From assembly GCA_021295155.1 (NCBI GenBank), contig JAJTJC010000036.1, positions 682,001 to 746,000 of the forward strand: DNA of 64,000 nt, read 5' to 3'. Position numbers and translations under genes: made by a program. Below the pieces are notes generated by a model. It saw nothing but the letters and a program-made list of their open reading frames with translations, was not told where the DNA came from and searched no databases. Below are positions 54,879-62,895 of this stretch, piece after piece. Position 1 is the first letter of the stretch, and each line of letters opens with the position of its first letter. Source of the stretch: Flavobacteriaceae bacterium D16. GTDB lineage: Bacteria > Bacteroidota > Bacteroidia > Flavobacteriales > Flavobacteriaceae.

Positions 54879-56045
54879 ATGGGTTGTAACAGTTGTTCAA
54901 CCGGTAAGGATGGACAGCCGAGGGGATGTAGGAATAATGGAACCTGTGGATCAGATGGCTGTAACAAATTGACCGTGTTCGACTGGCTTTCCAATATGTC
55001 ATTGCCTGCTGGCCAGCAGCAGTTTGACGGAGTGGAAGTCCGGTTTAAAAATAGCCGAAAAGAATTCTTCAGAAATACCGAAAAGCTCAGCCTGAGCATA
55101 GGCGATGTTGTGGCTACACAGGCCAAATCCGGTCATGATATCGGGATCGTAACCCTTACCGGAGAGCTTGTACGGGTACAGATGAAGAAGAAGAAGGTTA
55201 CTGCTGATGACGAAGCACTCCCCAAGATATATCGCAAAGCTACCCAGAGAGATATAGACAAATGGCAGAAATGCCGTAACCAGGAAGAGGAGATAAAAAA
55301 GCGCTCCCGGGAGATGGCCATAATTCTCAAATTGGAGATGAAAATATCCGATGTAGAATTTCAGGGAGACGGCTCTAAAGCAACTTTTTACTATACCGCT
55401 GAAGACCGCGTCGATTTCCGTCAACTCATCAAGGACATGGCTAAGGCTTTTGGTATCCGGATTGAAATGAGGCAGATAGGATATCGCCAGGAAGCGCAAA
55501 GGCTGGGCGGAATTGGCTCCTGTGGAAGGGAATTATGTTGTTCCACCTGGCTTACGGACTTCAGGTCCGTTAGTACGGCAGCAGCCCGATATCAACAGCT
55601 TTCACTTAATCCTCAGAAACTGGCTGGGCAGTGTGGCAAATTAAAATGTTGCCTGAATTACGAACTCGATGTTTACCTGGAAGCCCTTAAAGATTTTCCT
55701 GCACAGGATTGTAAACTTTCTACCCAAAAAGGATTGGCGTTTTGTCAAAAGACGGATATTTTCAAGGAAACACTATGGTTTTCCTATAAAGACGATCCTT
55801 CTAACTGGCATGCCCTTACCAAGGATCAGGTCAAGGATATCCTGGCAAAAAACCGCGAGAAAATTAAAATTGCCAGCCTGGAGGAATATGCTGCTGAGAA
55901 TGTGAGAGATGATGAACTGATTTTTGAGAATGCTGTGGGGCAGGATAGCCTAACACGCTTTGACAGGCCTAAGCACAGAAACAAACGCAACAAAAGGCGC
56001 AAAAACAAGAATAAAAACAAAAAAACTACTGCAAGAAATGCCTAG
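54879..56045 (+). CDS. ricT: RicT/PSP1-domain protein
   Basis: A 388-residue PSP1-domain protein like RicT (YaaT), part of a complex that in other bacteria carries [4Fe-4S] clusters and promotes RNase Y-dependent RNA maturation. The N-terminus is cysteine-rich (GCNSCSTGKDG, CRNNGTCGSDGCN). The PSP1 core follows with DIGIVTLTGELVRVQMKK, FYYTAEDRVDFRQLIKDMA and the invariant GGIGSCGRELCCSTWL (about 210-225) and CGKLKCCLNYE (about 252-262). The C-terminus is a Lys/Arg/Asn-rich tail that may bind RNA. Its end overlaps gldH by 8 bases. Confidence 0.9.
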   Translation: MGCNSCSTGKDGQPRGCRNNGTCGSDGCNKLTVFDWLSNMSLPAGQQQFDGVEVRFKNSRKEFFRNTEKLSLSIGDVVATQAKSGHDIGIVTLTGELVRVQMKKKKVTADDEALPKIYRKATQRDIDKWQKCRNQEEEIKKRSREMAIILKLEMKISDVEFQGDGSKATFYYTAEDRVDFRQLIKDMAKAFGIRIEMRQIGYRQEAQRLGGIGSCGRELCCSTWLTDFRSVSTAAARYQQLSLNPQKLAGQCGKLKCCLNYELDVYLEALKDFPAQDCKLSTQKGLAFCQKTDIFKETLWFSYKDDPSNWHALTKDQVKDILAKNREKIKIASLEEYAAENVRDDELIFENAVGQDSLTRFDRPKHRNKRNKRRKNKNKNKKTTARNA

Positions 56046-56520
56046 GAGCTGGGTTTTGGTAATCCTTCTACTATTGTTTGCGGCCTGCAACAGTAACCTG
56101 ATTTTTTCAGAATTCCAGGCCAATTCCGGGGGAACCTGGTCACAGGATGATGTGAAGGAATTTATTTTCACTCAGGAGGATACGATTTCCAGATATAATC
56201 TGTTTATCAATATCAGGAATGACAATCAATATCCCTTCAGCAATCTTTTTATTATTACGGACCTGAATTTCCCGGACGGTACAGTGGTGCGTGATACCCT
56301 GGAATATGAGATGGCCTTGCCTGGTGGAGAATGGTTAGGAAAGGGGTATGGAAGTCTTAAAGAAAACAAACTTTGGTATAAAGAAAACATCGTTTTTCCC
56401 CTTCAGGGCGTATATACCCTAAAGGTTGCCCATGCCATGCGGCAGAATGGAACCGTGGAAGGGGTTTCTGAACTGGAAGGCATACCTGATATAGGTTTCC
56501 AAATTGAGACGATCGATTAA
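56038..56520 (+). CDS. gldH: Gliding motility lipoprotein GldH
   Basis: A 160-residue lipoprotein matching GldH, required for gliding in Flavobacterium. The lipobox is FAAC at C17 (VLVILLLLFAACNSN). The mature protein is beta-rich: the FNLFINIRNDNQYPFSNLFI-like block (about 58-76), FPDGTVVRDTLEYEMA and a C-terminal GIPDIGFQIE. The frame is open to 55960 inside ricT, but ATG 56038 gives a normal signal peptide and an 8-base overlap with ricT. The PBP gene follows after 3 bases. GldH probably sits at the inner or outer membrane as a lipid-anchored part of the gliding machinery. Confidence 0.92.
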   Translation: MPRSWVLVILLLLFAACNSNLIFSEFQANSGGTWSQDDVKEFIFTQEDTISRYNLFINIRNDNQYPFSNLFIITDLNFPDGTVVRDTLEYEMALPGGEWLGKGYGSLKENKLWYKENIVFPLQGVYTLKVAHAMRQNGTVEGVSELEGIPDIGFQIETID

Positions 56521-56523
56521 ACT

Positions 56524-58875
56524 ATGGCGAAGAAAACGCAACAAATAAAGAAAAAGACATCACAGGGATTTGGCATTTACCTTAAATGGTTTTGGGGCTT
56601 GTTTTTTGCTGGCGTACTGACCGTTTTCCTTATTTTCCTTTTGGCTGCGTGGGGTGTTTTTGGTGAAATGCCAACTTTTGAACGCTTAGAAAATCCACAG
56701 ACCAACCTTGCTACAGAAATACTTTCTTCTGACGGGGAAACCCTGGGAAAATTTTATCTGGACGACAACAGAACACCTGTTGCATATAAAGACCTTCCCA
56801 GTAATCTTGTTGAGGCGCTGGTAGCGACCGAAGATGTTCGCTATTACGATCATTCCGGAATTGATATGCGAGGGTTTCTACGTGCAGTGGCCTTTTTAGG
56901 ACAAAAAGGAGGTGCTAGCACCATTTCGCAACAGCTGGCTCGTCAATTGTTTGTAGGGGTCCGGTCAAAAAATACATTTCAGGCAGTTACTCAGAAGATC
57001 AAGGAATGGATCATTGCTACCCGTCTTGAGCGCAATTACACGAAAGAAGAGATCATTGCCATGTACATGAATATTTACGATTTCGGGTATAATGCTGATG
57101 GTATTCGTTCTGCAGCACGCATTTATTTTGGCAAAGAGCCCCCAGCCCTCAAAGTGGAAGAATCGGCTGTATTAGTAGGGATGCTTAAGAATTCTTCTCT
57201 GTATAACCCTATACGAAGAACTGAAATGGTTGAGAACAGGAGAAATACGGTACTCAGCCAGATGGCCAAATACGGATACCTATCTGATCAGCAAAAAGAT
57301 TCGCTTCAGGCACTCGAAATGGATATTAATTTCAATCCAGAAAGTCATCGGGATGGCCCTGCCCGTTATTTTAGAATATATCTGCAACGCTGGCTCAAGG
57401 ATTGGATAGAAGAAAACCCAAAACCAGTGACTGAGGGAGGAAGAGAAAAGTGGAATATCTATTTGGATGGCCTTAAGGTATACACCACCATCGATTCACG
57501 TATGCAGGCGAATGCCGAAAAAGCAGTTGCCGACCATATGAAGCAATTGCAGGCAGAATTTTTCCACCAGAATACTCCAATGCGAAATCCTACCACACCT
57601 TTCTTAGACCTGGAATCTGAAGAAATAAGGCTGATAATGGAGCGGGCGATGAAGAACTCTGATAGGTGGAGGAAGATGAAAGCCCAGGGTAAATCTGAAA
57701 AGGAAATTCGGGATTCTTTTACCAAGAAAGCAGAAATGACTGTGTTCGACTGGAAGAGTGAAACACAAGAAAAGGATACGGTAATGACTCCTCTGGATTC
57801 TATTCGTTATTACAAAACCTTCCTGAGGGCGGCTATGATGTCCATGGAACCCCAGACAGGTCATGTAAAAGCGTGGGTAGGAGGAATTGATTACAAACAT
57901 TTTCAATACGATAATGTGATTCAGGGCGCCCGTCAGGCGGGGTCTACATTCAAGCCTTTTGTTTACGCTGCGGCTATTGACCAGTTGCGCTATTCGCCCT
58001 GCGATGAGCTTCCGGACAATCAATACTGTATTGAAGCAAATAAACACGGTAACCCGGAACCCTGGTGCCCCAAAAACTCCAATGGGAAGTACTCCGGAGA
58101 AATGTACAGTTTAAAGAAAGCCCTGGCAAATTCCATGAACTCGATTACTGCCCAGCTGATTGATCGAGTAGGTCCCAAACCTGTGGTATCTATTGTAAAG
58201 AATCTTGGACTGACCAGGGAAATTCTGGAAGTCCCCTCCATTGCACTTGGCACCCCGGATTTTAATGTTTATGAAATGGTAGGAGCCTATGGTACATTTG
58301 CCAATCAGGGTGTCTACGTTAAACCAGTAATGGTTACCCGTATTGAAGATAAGAACGGTACCGTACTATATGAATATACCCCAGAGACCAAGGATGTGCT
58401 CAGCAAGGAGGTGGCCTATGCGATGGTCAACCTGTTGGAAGGAGTGACAGAAGGGGGCTCGGGAACTCGACTACGGCATAATACACAGGCAGAGGAAACG
58501 GTATACAAGGAAATTGTCACCGGCTATCCATATGAATTTACAAATCCCATTGCAGGTAAAACGGGGACAACACAGAATCAAAGCGATGGCTGGTTTATGG
58601 GAATGGTTCCAAACCTTGTCACCGGTGTATGGGTGGGAGGTGAAGATAGAGCCACTCATTTCAAAAATATCAGGTATGGACAAGGGGCTTCTATGGCCCT
58701 GCCCATTTGGGCCCTGTATATGAAGCAGAATTACGACAACCTGGAATTGGGAATTTCCGATGGAGAGTTCGTCGCCCCGGAAGAAATGACAATCAACCTG
58801 GATTGCACCAAAAAAATTGACTCCATTATTCAGGTCAACGACCTGGAAGACGATCTGGACGATATGGAATTTTAG
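56524..58875 (+). CDS. Class A penicillin-binding protein (PBP1A-type)
   Basis: A 783-residue bifunctional peptidoglycan synthase. A membrane helix lies at about 18-42. The GT51 glycosyltransferase domain shows LVATEDVRYYDHSGID with the catalytic glutamate near residue 101 and GGASTISQQLARQLF. The transpeptidase domain has the active serine in AGSTFKPFVYAA (SxxK, about 476), SMNS (about 538) and KTGTT (about 679-683). It builds and crosslinks glycan on the periplasmic side of the inner membrane. Linkage to gldH (3 bases) suggests co-expression. An acidic tail ends DLEDDLDDMEF. Confidence 0.95.
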   Translation: MAKKTQQIKKKTSQGFGIYLKWFWGLFFAGVLTVFLIFLLAAWGVFGEMPTFERLENPQTNLATEILSSDGETLGKFYLDDNRTPVAYKDLPSNLVEALVATEDVRYYDHSGIDMRGFLRAVAFLGQKGGASTISQQLARQLFVGVRSKNTFQAVTQKIKEWIIATRLERNYTKEEIIAMYMNIYDFGYNADGIRSAARIYFGKEPPALKVEESAVLVGMLKNSSLYNPIRRTEMVENRRNTVLSQMAKYGYLSDQQKDSLQALEMDINFNPESHRDGPARYFRIYLQRWLKDWIEENPKPVTEGGREKWNIYLDGLKVYTTIDSRMQANAEKAVADHMKQLQAEFFHQNTPMRNPTTPFLDLESEEIRLIMERAMKNSDRWRKMKAQGKSEKEIRDSFTKKAEMTVFDWKSETQEKDTVMTPLDSIRYYKTFLRAAMMSMEPQTGHVKAWVGGIDYKHFQYDNVIQGARQAGSTFKPFVYAAAIDQLRYSPCDELPDNQYCIEANKHGNPEPWCPKNSNGKYSGEMYSLKKALANSMNSITAQLIDRVGPKPVVSIVKNLGLTREILEVPSIALGTPDFNVYEMVGAYGTFANQGVYVKPVMVTRIEDKNGTVLYEYTPETKDVLSKEVAYAMVNLLEGVTEGGSGTRLRHNTQAEETVYKEIVTGYPYEFTNPIAGKTGTTQNQSDGWFMGMVPNLVTGVWVGGEDRATHFKNIRYGQGASMALPIWALYMKQNYDNLELGISDGEFVAPEEMTINLDCTKKIDSIIQVNDLEDDLDDMEF

Positions 58876-59014
58876 GCTTAATCGGATCCCGTTTTATAGC
58901 GGAATTTCGAAGCAAATTTTAACCTTTAGTAAACAACAATTCCGGCATTTTATCGTTAGATTAGAACCCTTTATCGGAATTTCAAATCAACATGAATGTT
59001 TAAACTCTTTCGCT

Positions 59015-59122
59015 ATGGATGCCCCAATGACACAAAATCCTACTGAAGATGAGGTACAGGTGTACCGAAATGATTTCTTCAGCGGAGTCCTAATGTTGGC
59101 AAAAAAGCTTTTTATGCTGTAA
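59015..59122 (+). CDS. Candidate 35-residue small protein
   Basis: A short frame from ATG 59015 to TAA 59122 with gene-like codon choice, followed 16 bases later by a strong terminator, and starting 139 bases after the PBP stop. The product begins polar and acidic (MTQNPTEDEVQVYRNDFF) and ends with an amphipathic or hydrophobic helix (SGVLMLAKKLFML), as in many small membrane-associated regulators. I do not recognise a family. The frame is open further upstream to 58817, inside the PBP gene, but that part is not credible. Alternatively the transcript is a small RNA. Confidence 0.45.
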   Translation: MDAPMTQNPTEDEVQVYRNDFFSGVLMLAKKLFML

Positions 59123-59138
59123 ATCGCCTGAAAACATT

Positions 59139-59174
59139 AAAAAAGGAGTAAACTAAATAGTTTGCTCCTTTTTT
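59139..59174 (+). terminator. Intrinsic terminator after the small ORF
   Basis: AAAAAAGGAG(T)AAACT pairs with AGTTT(G)CTCCTTTTTT around a 4-base AAAT loop, a stem of 16 pairs with one wobble. The 3' T run makes it a good terminator in the plus direction, just before the acetyltransferase gene. Confidence 0.8.
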
Positions 59175-59190
59175 GTTTGCTCGTATTTTT

Positions 59191-59745
59191 ATGGGCATGG
59201 AAAGGAGTCTCATAAAATGCAAACTTCATCAGTCTTCAGAATTGGCGCAACTTGCTGAAAAAACCTTTAGGGAGGCATTTGAAGCCTTGAATGATCCTGA
59301 AGATTTCCAATACTACATCACGCAGGCCTTTAATGAAGATCAAATCAGGAAAGTGTTATCATCTGAGGAGTCTGAGTTTCATTTGCTCTACCAGGACAAT
59401 CTTCTGGCTGGCTATTACAAAACCAATGTGCTTCAGGCTCAGACTGAAATAAAGGATTCCGAGGGTATGGAACTTGAACGCATATACGTGCTATCTGAAT
59501 ACCAGGGGATGGGGCACGGAAGATTTATGCTACAGGCAGCCAAAGAACAGGCGCGCAGCCAGGCTAAAACCTACCTCTGGCTTGGAGTATGGAAAGAGAA
59601 TACGGATGCCGTTCGATTTTACCAGGAAAATGGGTTTCAAATATTTGGGGAACACCCTTATTATATTGGTAAAGACAGACAAATGGATTGGCTGATGCGA
59701 CTTGATTTGGTTAACTTACCTCCTAATCGAAAAATCAGAGGATGA
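59191..59745 (+). CDS. GNAT-family N-acetyltransferase
   Basis: A 184-residue acetyl-CoA-dependent acetyltransferase. The acetyl-CoA loop is YQGMGHGRFMLQAA (about 109-122), and the preceding strand MELERIYVL and the following YLWLGVWKENTDAVRFYQ with NGFQIFGEHPYYIG are standard GNAT motifs A and B. The substrate is unknown. Two in-frame ATGs (59191, 59197) are possible starts; frame beyond 59191 would run into the terminator. The stop overlaps the next gene's start by four bases (ATGA). Confidence 0.88.
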   Translation: MGMERSLIKCKLHQSSELAQLAEKTFREAFEALNDPEDFQYYITQAFNEDQIRKVLSSEESEFHLLYQDNLLAGYYKTNVLQAQTEIKDSEGMELERIYVLSEYQGMGHGRFMLQAAKEQARSQAKTYLWLGVWKENTDAVRFYQENGFQIFGEHPYYIGKDRQMDWLMRLDLVNLPPNRKIRG

Positions 59746-60896
59746 AAAAAGTAATTTTTATAACTGCACTTTTGATGATGTGTACAGCGCTAAAAGCACA
59801 GGAGGTACAGTATTTCCCTGACCGTAATGCAACTTGGGAAGAAAAACTGCCTGGGGAACTGTACTTTAATCAAGCCAAACTGAATGAGGCTGTAAATTTT
59901 GCACTCGCCAATGAATATTCTGGTTCACGAGACCTTAGACAGGCAATATTAAAAGGTTTTGAAAGAGAACCCTTTCATGAAATACTGGGACCAACTAAAA
60001 AAAGAGGAGGCCCTGCCGGACTCATCTTAAGAAAGGGGTATAAGGTTGCACACTGGGGTGATATCCGAAGGGTAGATATGACATTCAGTGTTACAAAAAG
60101 CTTTTTATCTACTACGGCAGGTTTGGCGGTAGATCAAAAACTAATCGCCAGTACCTCAGACCAGGTTGGTGATTATATTTGGGATGGAACCTTTAATGGC
60201 GAACACAATAGCATGATTACCTGGGGCCATTTACTCCAGCAGAATTCGGATTGGAGCGGAACCCTATGGGGGATAAAAGACTGGGCAGATCGTCCGCCCA
60301 GGGAAGGAGACCTGGACGACTGGAAGTACAGAGAACTGAGGGAACCTGGTACGGTAATGGAATACAATGATGTGCGCGTCAATGTTCTGGCATACTCGCT
60401 GACGCATGTCTGGCGGAAACCACTACCTCTTGTGCTAAAGGAGGAACTTATGGACAAGATTGGAGCTTCTACCACATGGAGGTGGCACGGATATAAGGAT
60501 GCGTGGACAGAGATCGATGGTTTGAGGATGAAATCCGTTACCGGAGGGGGCCATTCCGGAGGTGGAATTTTTATTTCTGCTGAAGACATGGCGCGTTTTG
60601 GCCTGCTCTTCCTCAATAATGGAAAGTGGAAAGACAAACAGTTAATTAGTAAGGAATGGATTGCAGAAGCTATAACCCCTTCCGCACCTAATCCCAACTA
60701 TGGCCATATGTGGTGGCTGAACAAACAGGGAAGTCGTAACTGGAAAGGACTGCCGGAGAATATCTATTATGCAGCCGGGTTTGGCGGAAACTTTATAGTA
60801 ATCTGCCCAGATCAGGACCTGGTAGTAGTAACCCGATGGCTGGAGCCTAACAAAATCGGTGAATTTATGTCTAAGGTCTTTGAAGCTCTGGATTAA
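59742..60896 (+). CDS. Exported serine hydrolase (class C beta-lactamase-like)
   Basis: A 384-residue member of the penicillin-binding-like serine hydrolase family. The signal peptide is VIFITALLMMCTALKAQ. The catalytic SxxK is in TFSVTKSFLS (about 106-115), YxN is at YNDVRVN (about 207-213), and a glycine-rich GGGHSGGGIF (about 267-276) lies near the active-site floor. It may be an esterase, peptidase or lactamase-like enzyme in the periplasm; the family is broad. Translation is coupled to the acetyltransferase, and its stop overlaps the convergent aminotransferase gene by four bases. Confidence 0.88.
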   Translation: MKKVIFITALLMMCTALKAQEVQYFPDRNATWEEKLPGELYFNQAKLNEAVNFALANEYSGSRDLRQAILKGFEREPFHEILGPTKKRGGPAGLILRKGYKVAHWGDIRRVDMTFSVTKSFLSTTAGLAVDQKLIASTSDQVGDYIWDGTFNGEHNSMITWGHLLQQNSDWSGTLWGIKDWADRPPREGDLDDWKYRELREPGTVMEYNDVRVNVLAYSLTHVWRKPLPLVLKEELMDKIGASTTWRWHGYKDAWTEIDGLRMKSVTGGGHSGGGIFISAEDMARFGLLFLNNGKWKDKQLISKEWIAEAITPSAPNPNYGHMWWLNKQGSRNWKGLPENIYYAAGFGGNFIVICPDQDLVVVTRWLEPNKIGEFMSKVFEALD

Positions 60897-62044
60897 ATTG
60901 TATTGAGGATTTCAATAGCCTTATTCAGGGTTTCGTCTTTTTTGGCGAAGCAAAAACGGAGCTGGTGGTTATCTAGCTGCTTCTTATTAAAAACCGATAT
61001 CGGGATACTCGCAATTCCGTGTTCCCTGGTTAATCTCTCTGCTATGTGGATATCGGACTCCTCAGATATTTCCGAATAATCCAATAATTGGAAATAAGTA
61101 CCCTGAGTTGGGATAAACCTGAATCGAGAATTCTCTATACCCCTGAGAAACAGATTCCGTTTTTCCTCAAAGAATTTCCCCAGTCCCAGATAATGTTCCG
61201 GATTCTTTAGATAGGCGGTCAATGCATGCTGCAGTGGATGGTTTACACAGAACACAGCGAATTCATGTATTTTCTGAAATTCAGCCATGAGGTATTCGGG
61301 GGCGGCGCAGTATCCCATTTTCCATCCGGTTACATGAAAGGTCTTTCCAAATGAAGCACAGACAAGGCTGCGGGAGGCCAGATCCGGAAAGCGAGAAGCA
61401 CTTTCATGCTGCAAGCCGTCAAAAACCAGATGTTCGTAAACCTCATCACTTACTACCAGAATGTCGGTATCCCTGAGCAAATTTTCCAGACGCAGCATTT
61501 CTTCCCTGGAAAAGACCCTCCCACTTGGATTATGGGGTGTATTGATAACAATCATTCGGGTTTTGTGATTAATGCACCGGGCTACTTCATCCCAATTGAC
61601 CCCATGTTCTTTGCCTTCCATTTGAATTAATACTGGAATTCCACCATTAGCGACTATGGTTGGCTCGTAGCAATCATATGCAGGCTTCAGCACAATCACT
61701 TCATCACCCGGGTAAACAAATGCTGAGATGGCTGTAAATATTGCCTGCGTAGCTCCAACAGTAACTGTTATTTCCTTTTGAGGGTGGTAGGAAGAGCCGT
61801 AACAACGCTCTATCTTTTCAGCAATCTGTTCACGGAGCGGAAAAATACCTCCCAGAGGGGCGTATTGGTGGTAATCCTTTTGCATAGCCTGTTGTACGCA
61901 TTGCACCAATTCTGGATCTGGAGGAAAGTCCGGGAAGCCCTGTGAAAGATTCAGGGCGTTCTCCGTTTTTGCCATTTGACTCATGGTAGTGAAAATGGAG
62001 GTAGGAAGATCCGGGAGTTTTGATTTGAACGTTAACTTGGCCAT
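60893..62044 (-). CDS. Methionine-type PLP-dependent aminotransferase
   Basis: A 383-residue fold-type I aminotransferase close to YbdL methionine aminotransferase and kynurenine aminotransferases. The PLP lysine is in CASFGKTFHVTGWKMGYC (about K231). Other anchors are ALNLSQGFPDFPPDP (about 31-45), NTPHNPSGRVFSREE (about 167-181) and DEVYEHLVFDG. It probably closes methionine salvage by aminating 2-oxo-4-methylthiobutanoate, though the salvage genes are not adjacent. A terminator of the sdh operon lies just upstream of its start. Confidence 0.9.
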   Translation of the reverse strand: MAKLTFKSKLPDLPTSIFTTMSQMAKTENALNLSQGFPDFPPDPELVQCVQQAMQKDYHQYAPLGGIFPLREQIAEKIERCYGSSYHPQKEITVTVGATQAIFTAISAFVYPGDEVIVLKPAYDCYEPTIVANGGIPVLIQMEGKEHGVNWDEVARCINHKTRMIVINTPHNPSGRVFSREEMLRLENLLRDTDILVVSDEVYEHLVFDGLQHESASRFPDLASRSLVCASFGKTFHVTGWKMGYCAAPEYLMAEFQKIHEFAVFCVNHPLQHALTAYLKNPEHYLGLGKFFEEKRNLFLRGIENSRFRFIPTQGTYFQLLDYSEISEESDIHIAERLTREHGIASIPISVFNKKQLDNHQLRFCFAKKDETLNKAIEILNTI

Positions 62045-62093
62045 AGGAGAAACGGAAGTTTGTATAAAAATAGGAAATTAAAAAGGCGAGAAT

Positions 62094-62123
62094 AAAAAAA
62101 CCCCGGGTTAAGGCCCGGGGTTT
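62094..62123 (-). terminator. Intrinsic terminator of the sdh operon
   Basis: AAACCCCGGG and CCCGGGGTTT form a perfect 10-base stem around TTAAGG. On the minus strand it is followed by TTTTTTTATTC. It lies 20 bases after the sdhB stop. Confidence 0.9.
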
Positions 62124-62142
62124 CAATATGATTAATGATGTA

Positions 62143-62889
62143 TTATCCTTTTGCCGTTGCGCTCAGGTATTCCCTATTCATCCTGGCAATATTTTCCAGG
62201 GAAATACCCTTAGGGCACTCTACTTCACATGCGCCAGTATTGGTGCAGTTTCCGAACCCTTCCAGATCCATTTGTCTTACCATACTACGCACTCGGTCTG
62301 AAGCCTCCACTCTACCCTGGGGCAACAGTGCAAACTGAGATACTTTGGCTGAGGTAAACAGCATGGCGCTGGCGTTCTTACAGGCAGCCACGCAAGCACC
62401 ACATCCGATGCAGGTAGCAGCATTAAAGGATTTATCGGCCATTTCTTTTTCGATTGGTATCGCATTGGCGTCCACGGTATTTCCTGAAGTATTTACAGAA
62501 ACATATCCTCCGGCCTGCTGAATCCTTTCAAAAGCATTACGGTCAATGATAAGATCTTTAATTACAGGAAAGGCCCTGGCCCGGAATGGTTCAATAACAA
62601 TGGTATCACCATCATTAAATCTTCTCATATGCAATTGGCAAACCGTTATTCGGGTATCAGGTCCATGGGGTCTGCCATTAATCTGAAGCGAGCAGGTCCC
62701 GCAGATCCCTTCCCGACAATCGTGGTCAAATTCAATCGGTTCTTCACCTTTGGTGATAAGATCTTCATTAAGGACATCCAGCATTTCCAGGAAAGACATG
62801 TCTCCTTCAATACCTTCCATGGTATAGTCAACCATTTTACCCTTGGAATTCGCATCCTTTTGTCGCCAAATCTTTAAATATAATTTCAT
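62143..62889 (-). CDS. sdhB: Succinate dehydrogenase/fumarate reductase iron-sulfur subunit
   Basis: A 248-residue SdhB that carries electrons from the flavoprotein to quinone at the inner membrane. The [2Fe-2S] ligands are in [15 protein letters not shown] with a fourth cysteine in ITVCQLHM. The [4Fe-4S] motif is [15 protein letters not shown] (about 157-171), and the [3Fe-4S] motif is [15 protein letters not shown] (about 214-228). The sequence resembles the group of SdhCAB/FrdCAB with a single cytochrome b subunit found in Bacteroidota. It follows sdhA by 6 bases and ends at the terminator 62094. Confidence 0.95.
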   Translation of the reverse strand: MKLYLKIWRQKDANSKGKMVDYTMEGIEGDMSFLEMLDVLNEDLITKGEEPIEFDHDCREGICGTCSLQINGRPHGPDTRITVCQLHMRRFNDGDTIVIEPFRARAFPVIKDLIIDRNAFERIQQAGGYVSVNTSGNTVDANAIPIEKEMADKSFNAATCIGCGACVAACKNASAMLFTSAKVSQFALLPQGRVEASDRVRSMVRQMDLEGFGNCTNTGACEVECPKGISLENIARMNREYLSATAKG

Positions 62890-62895
62890 AGCAAT

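Larger units (their letters stand above)
58876..59190. other. Gap after the PBP gene holding a small ORF and a terminator
   Basis: This 315-base gap contains the candidate 35-codon gene at 59015-59122 and a strong terminator at 59139. No exact promoter consensus was found; TATCGTTA near 58951 is a weak -7 candidate. Nothing else was recognised. Confidence 0.4.

Noticed and set aside
54826-54972. A 48-residue frame (ATG 54826) running through the inverted repeat into ricT
   Set aside because: Its sequence is simply the hairpin arms plus an out-of-frame reading of the ricT start. No homology was recognised and no initiation signal is visible, although a regulatory upstream ORF cannot be fully excluded.
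58817-59014. The long upstream part of the frame that contains the 35-residue candidate
   Set aside because: It begins inside the penicillin-binding protein gene in another frame and crosses AT-rich non-coding sequence; only the part from ATG 59015 looks gene-like.
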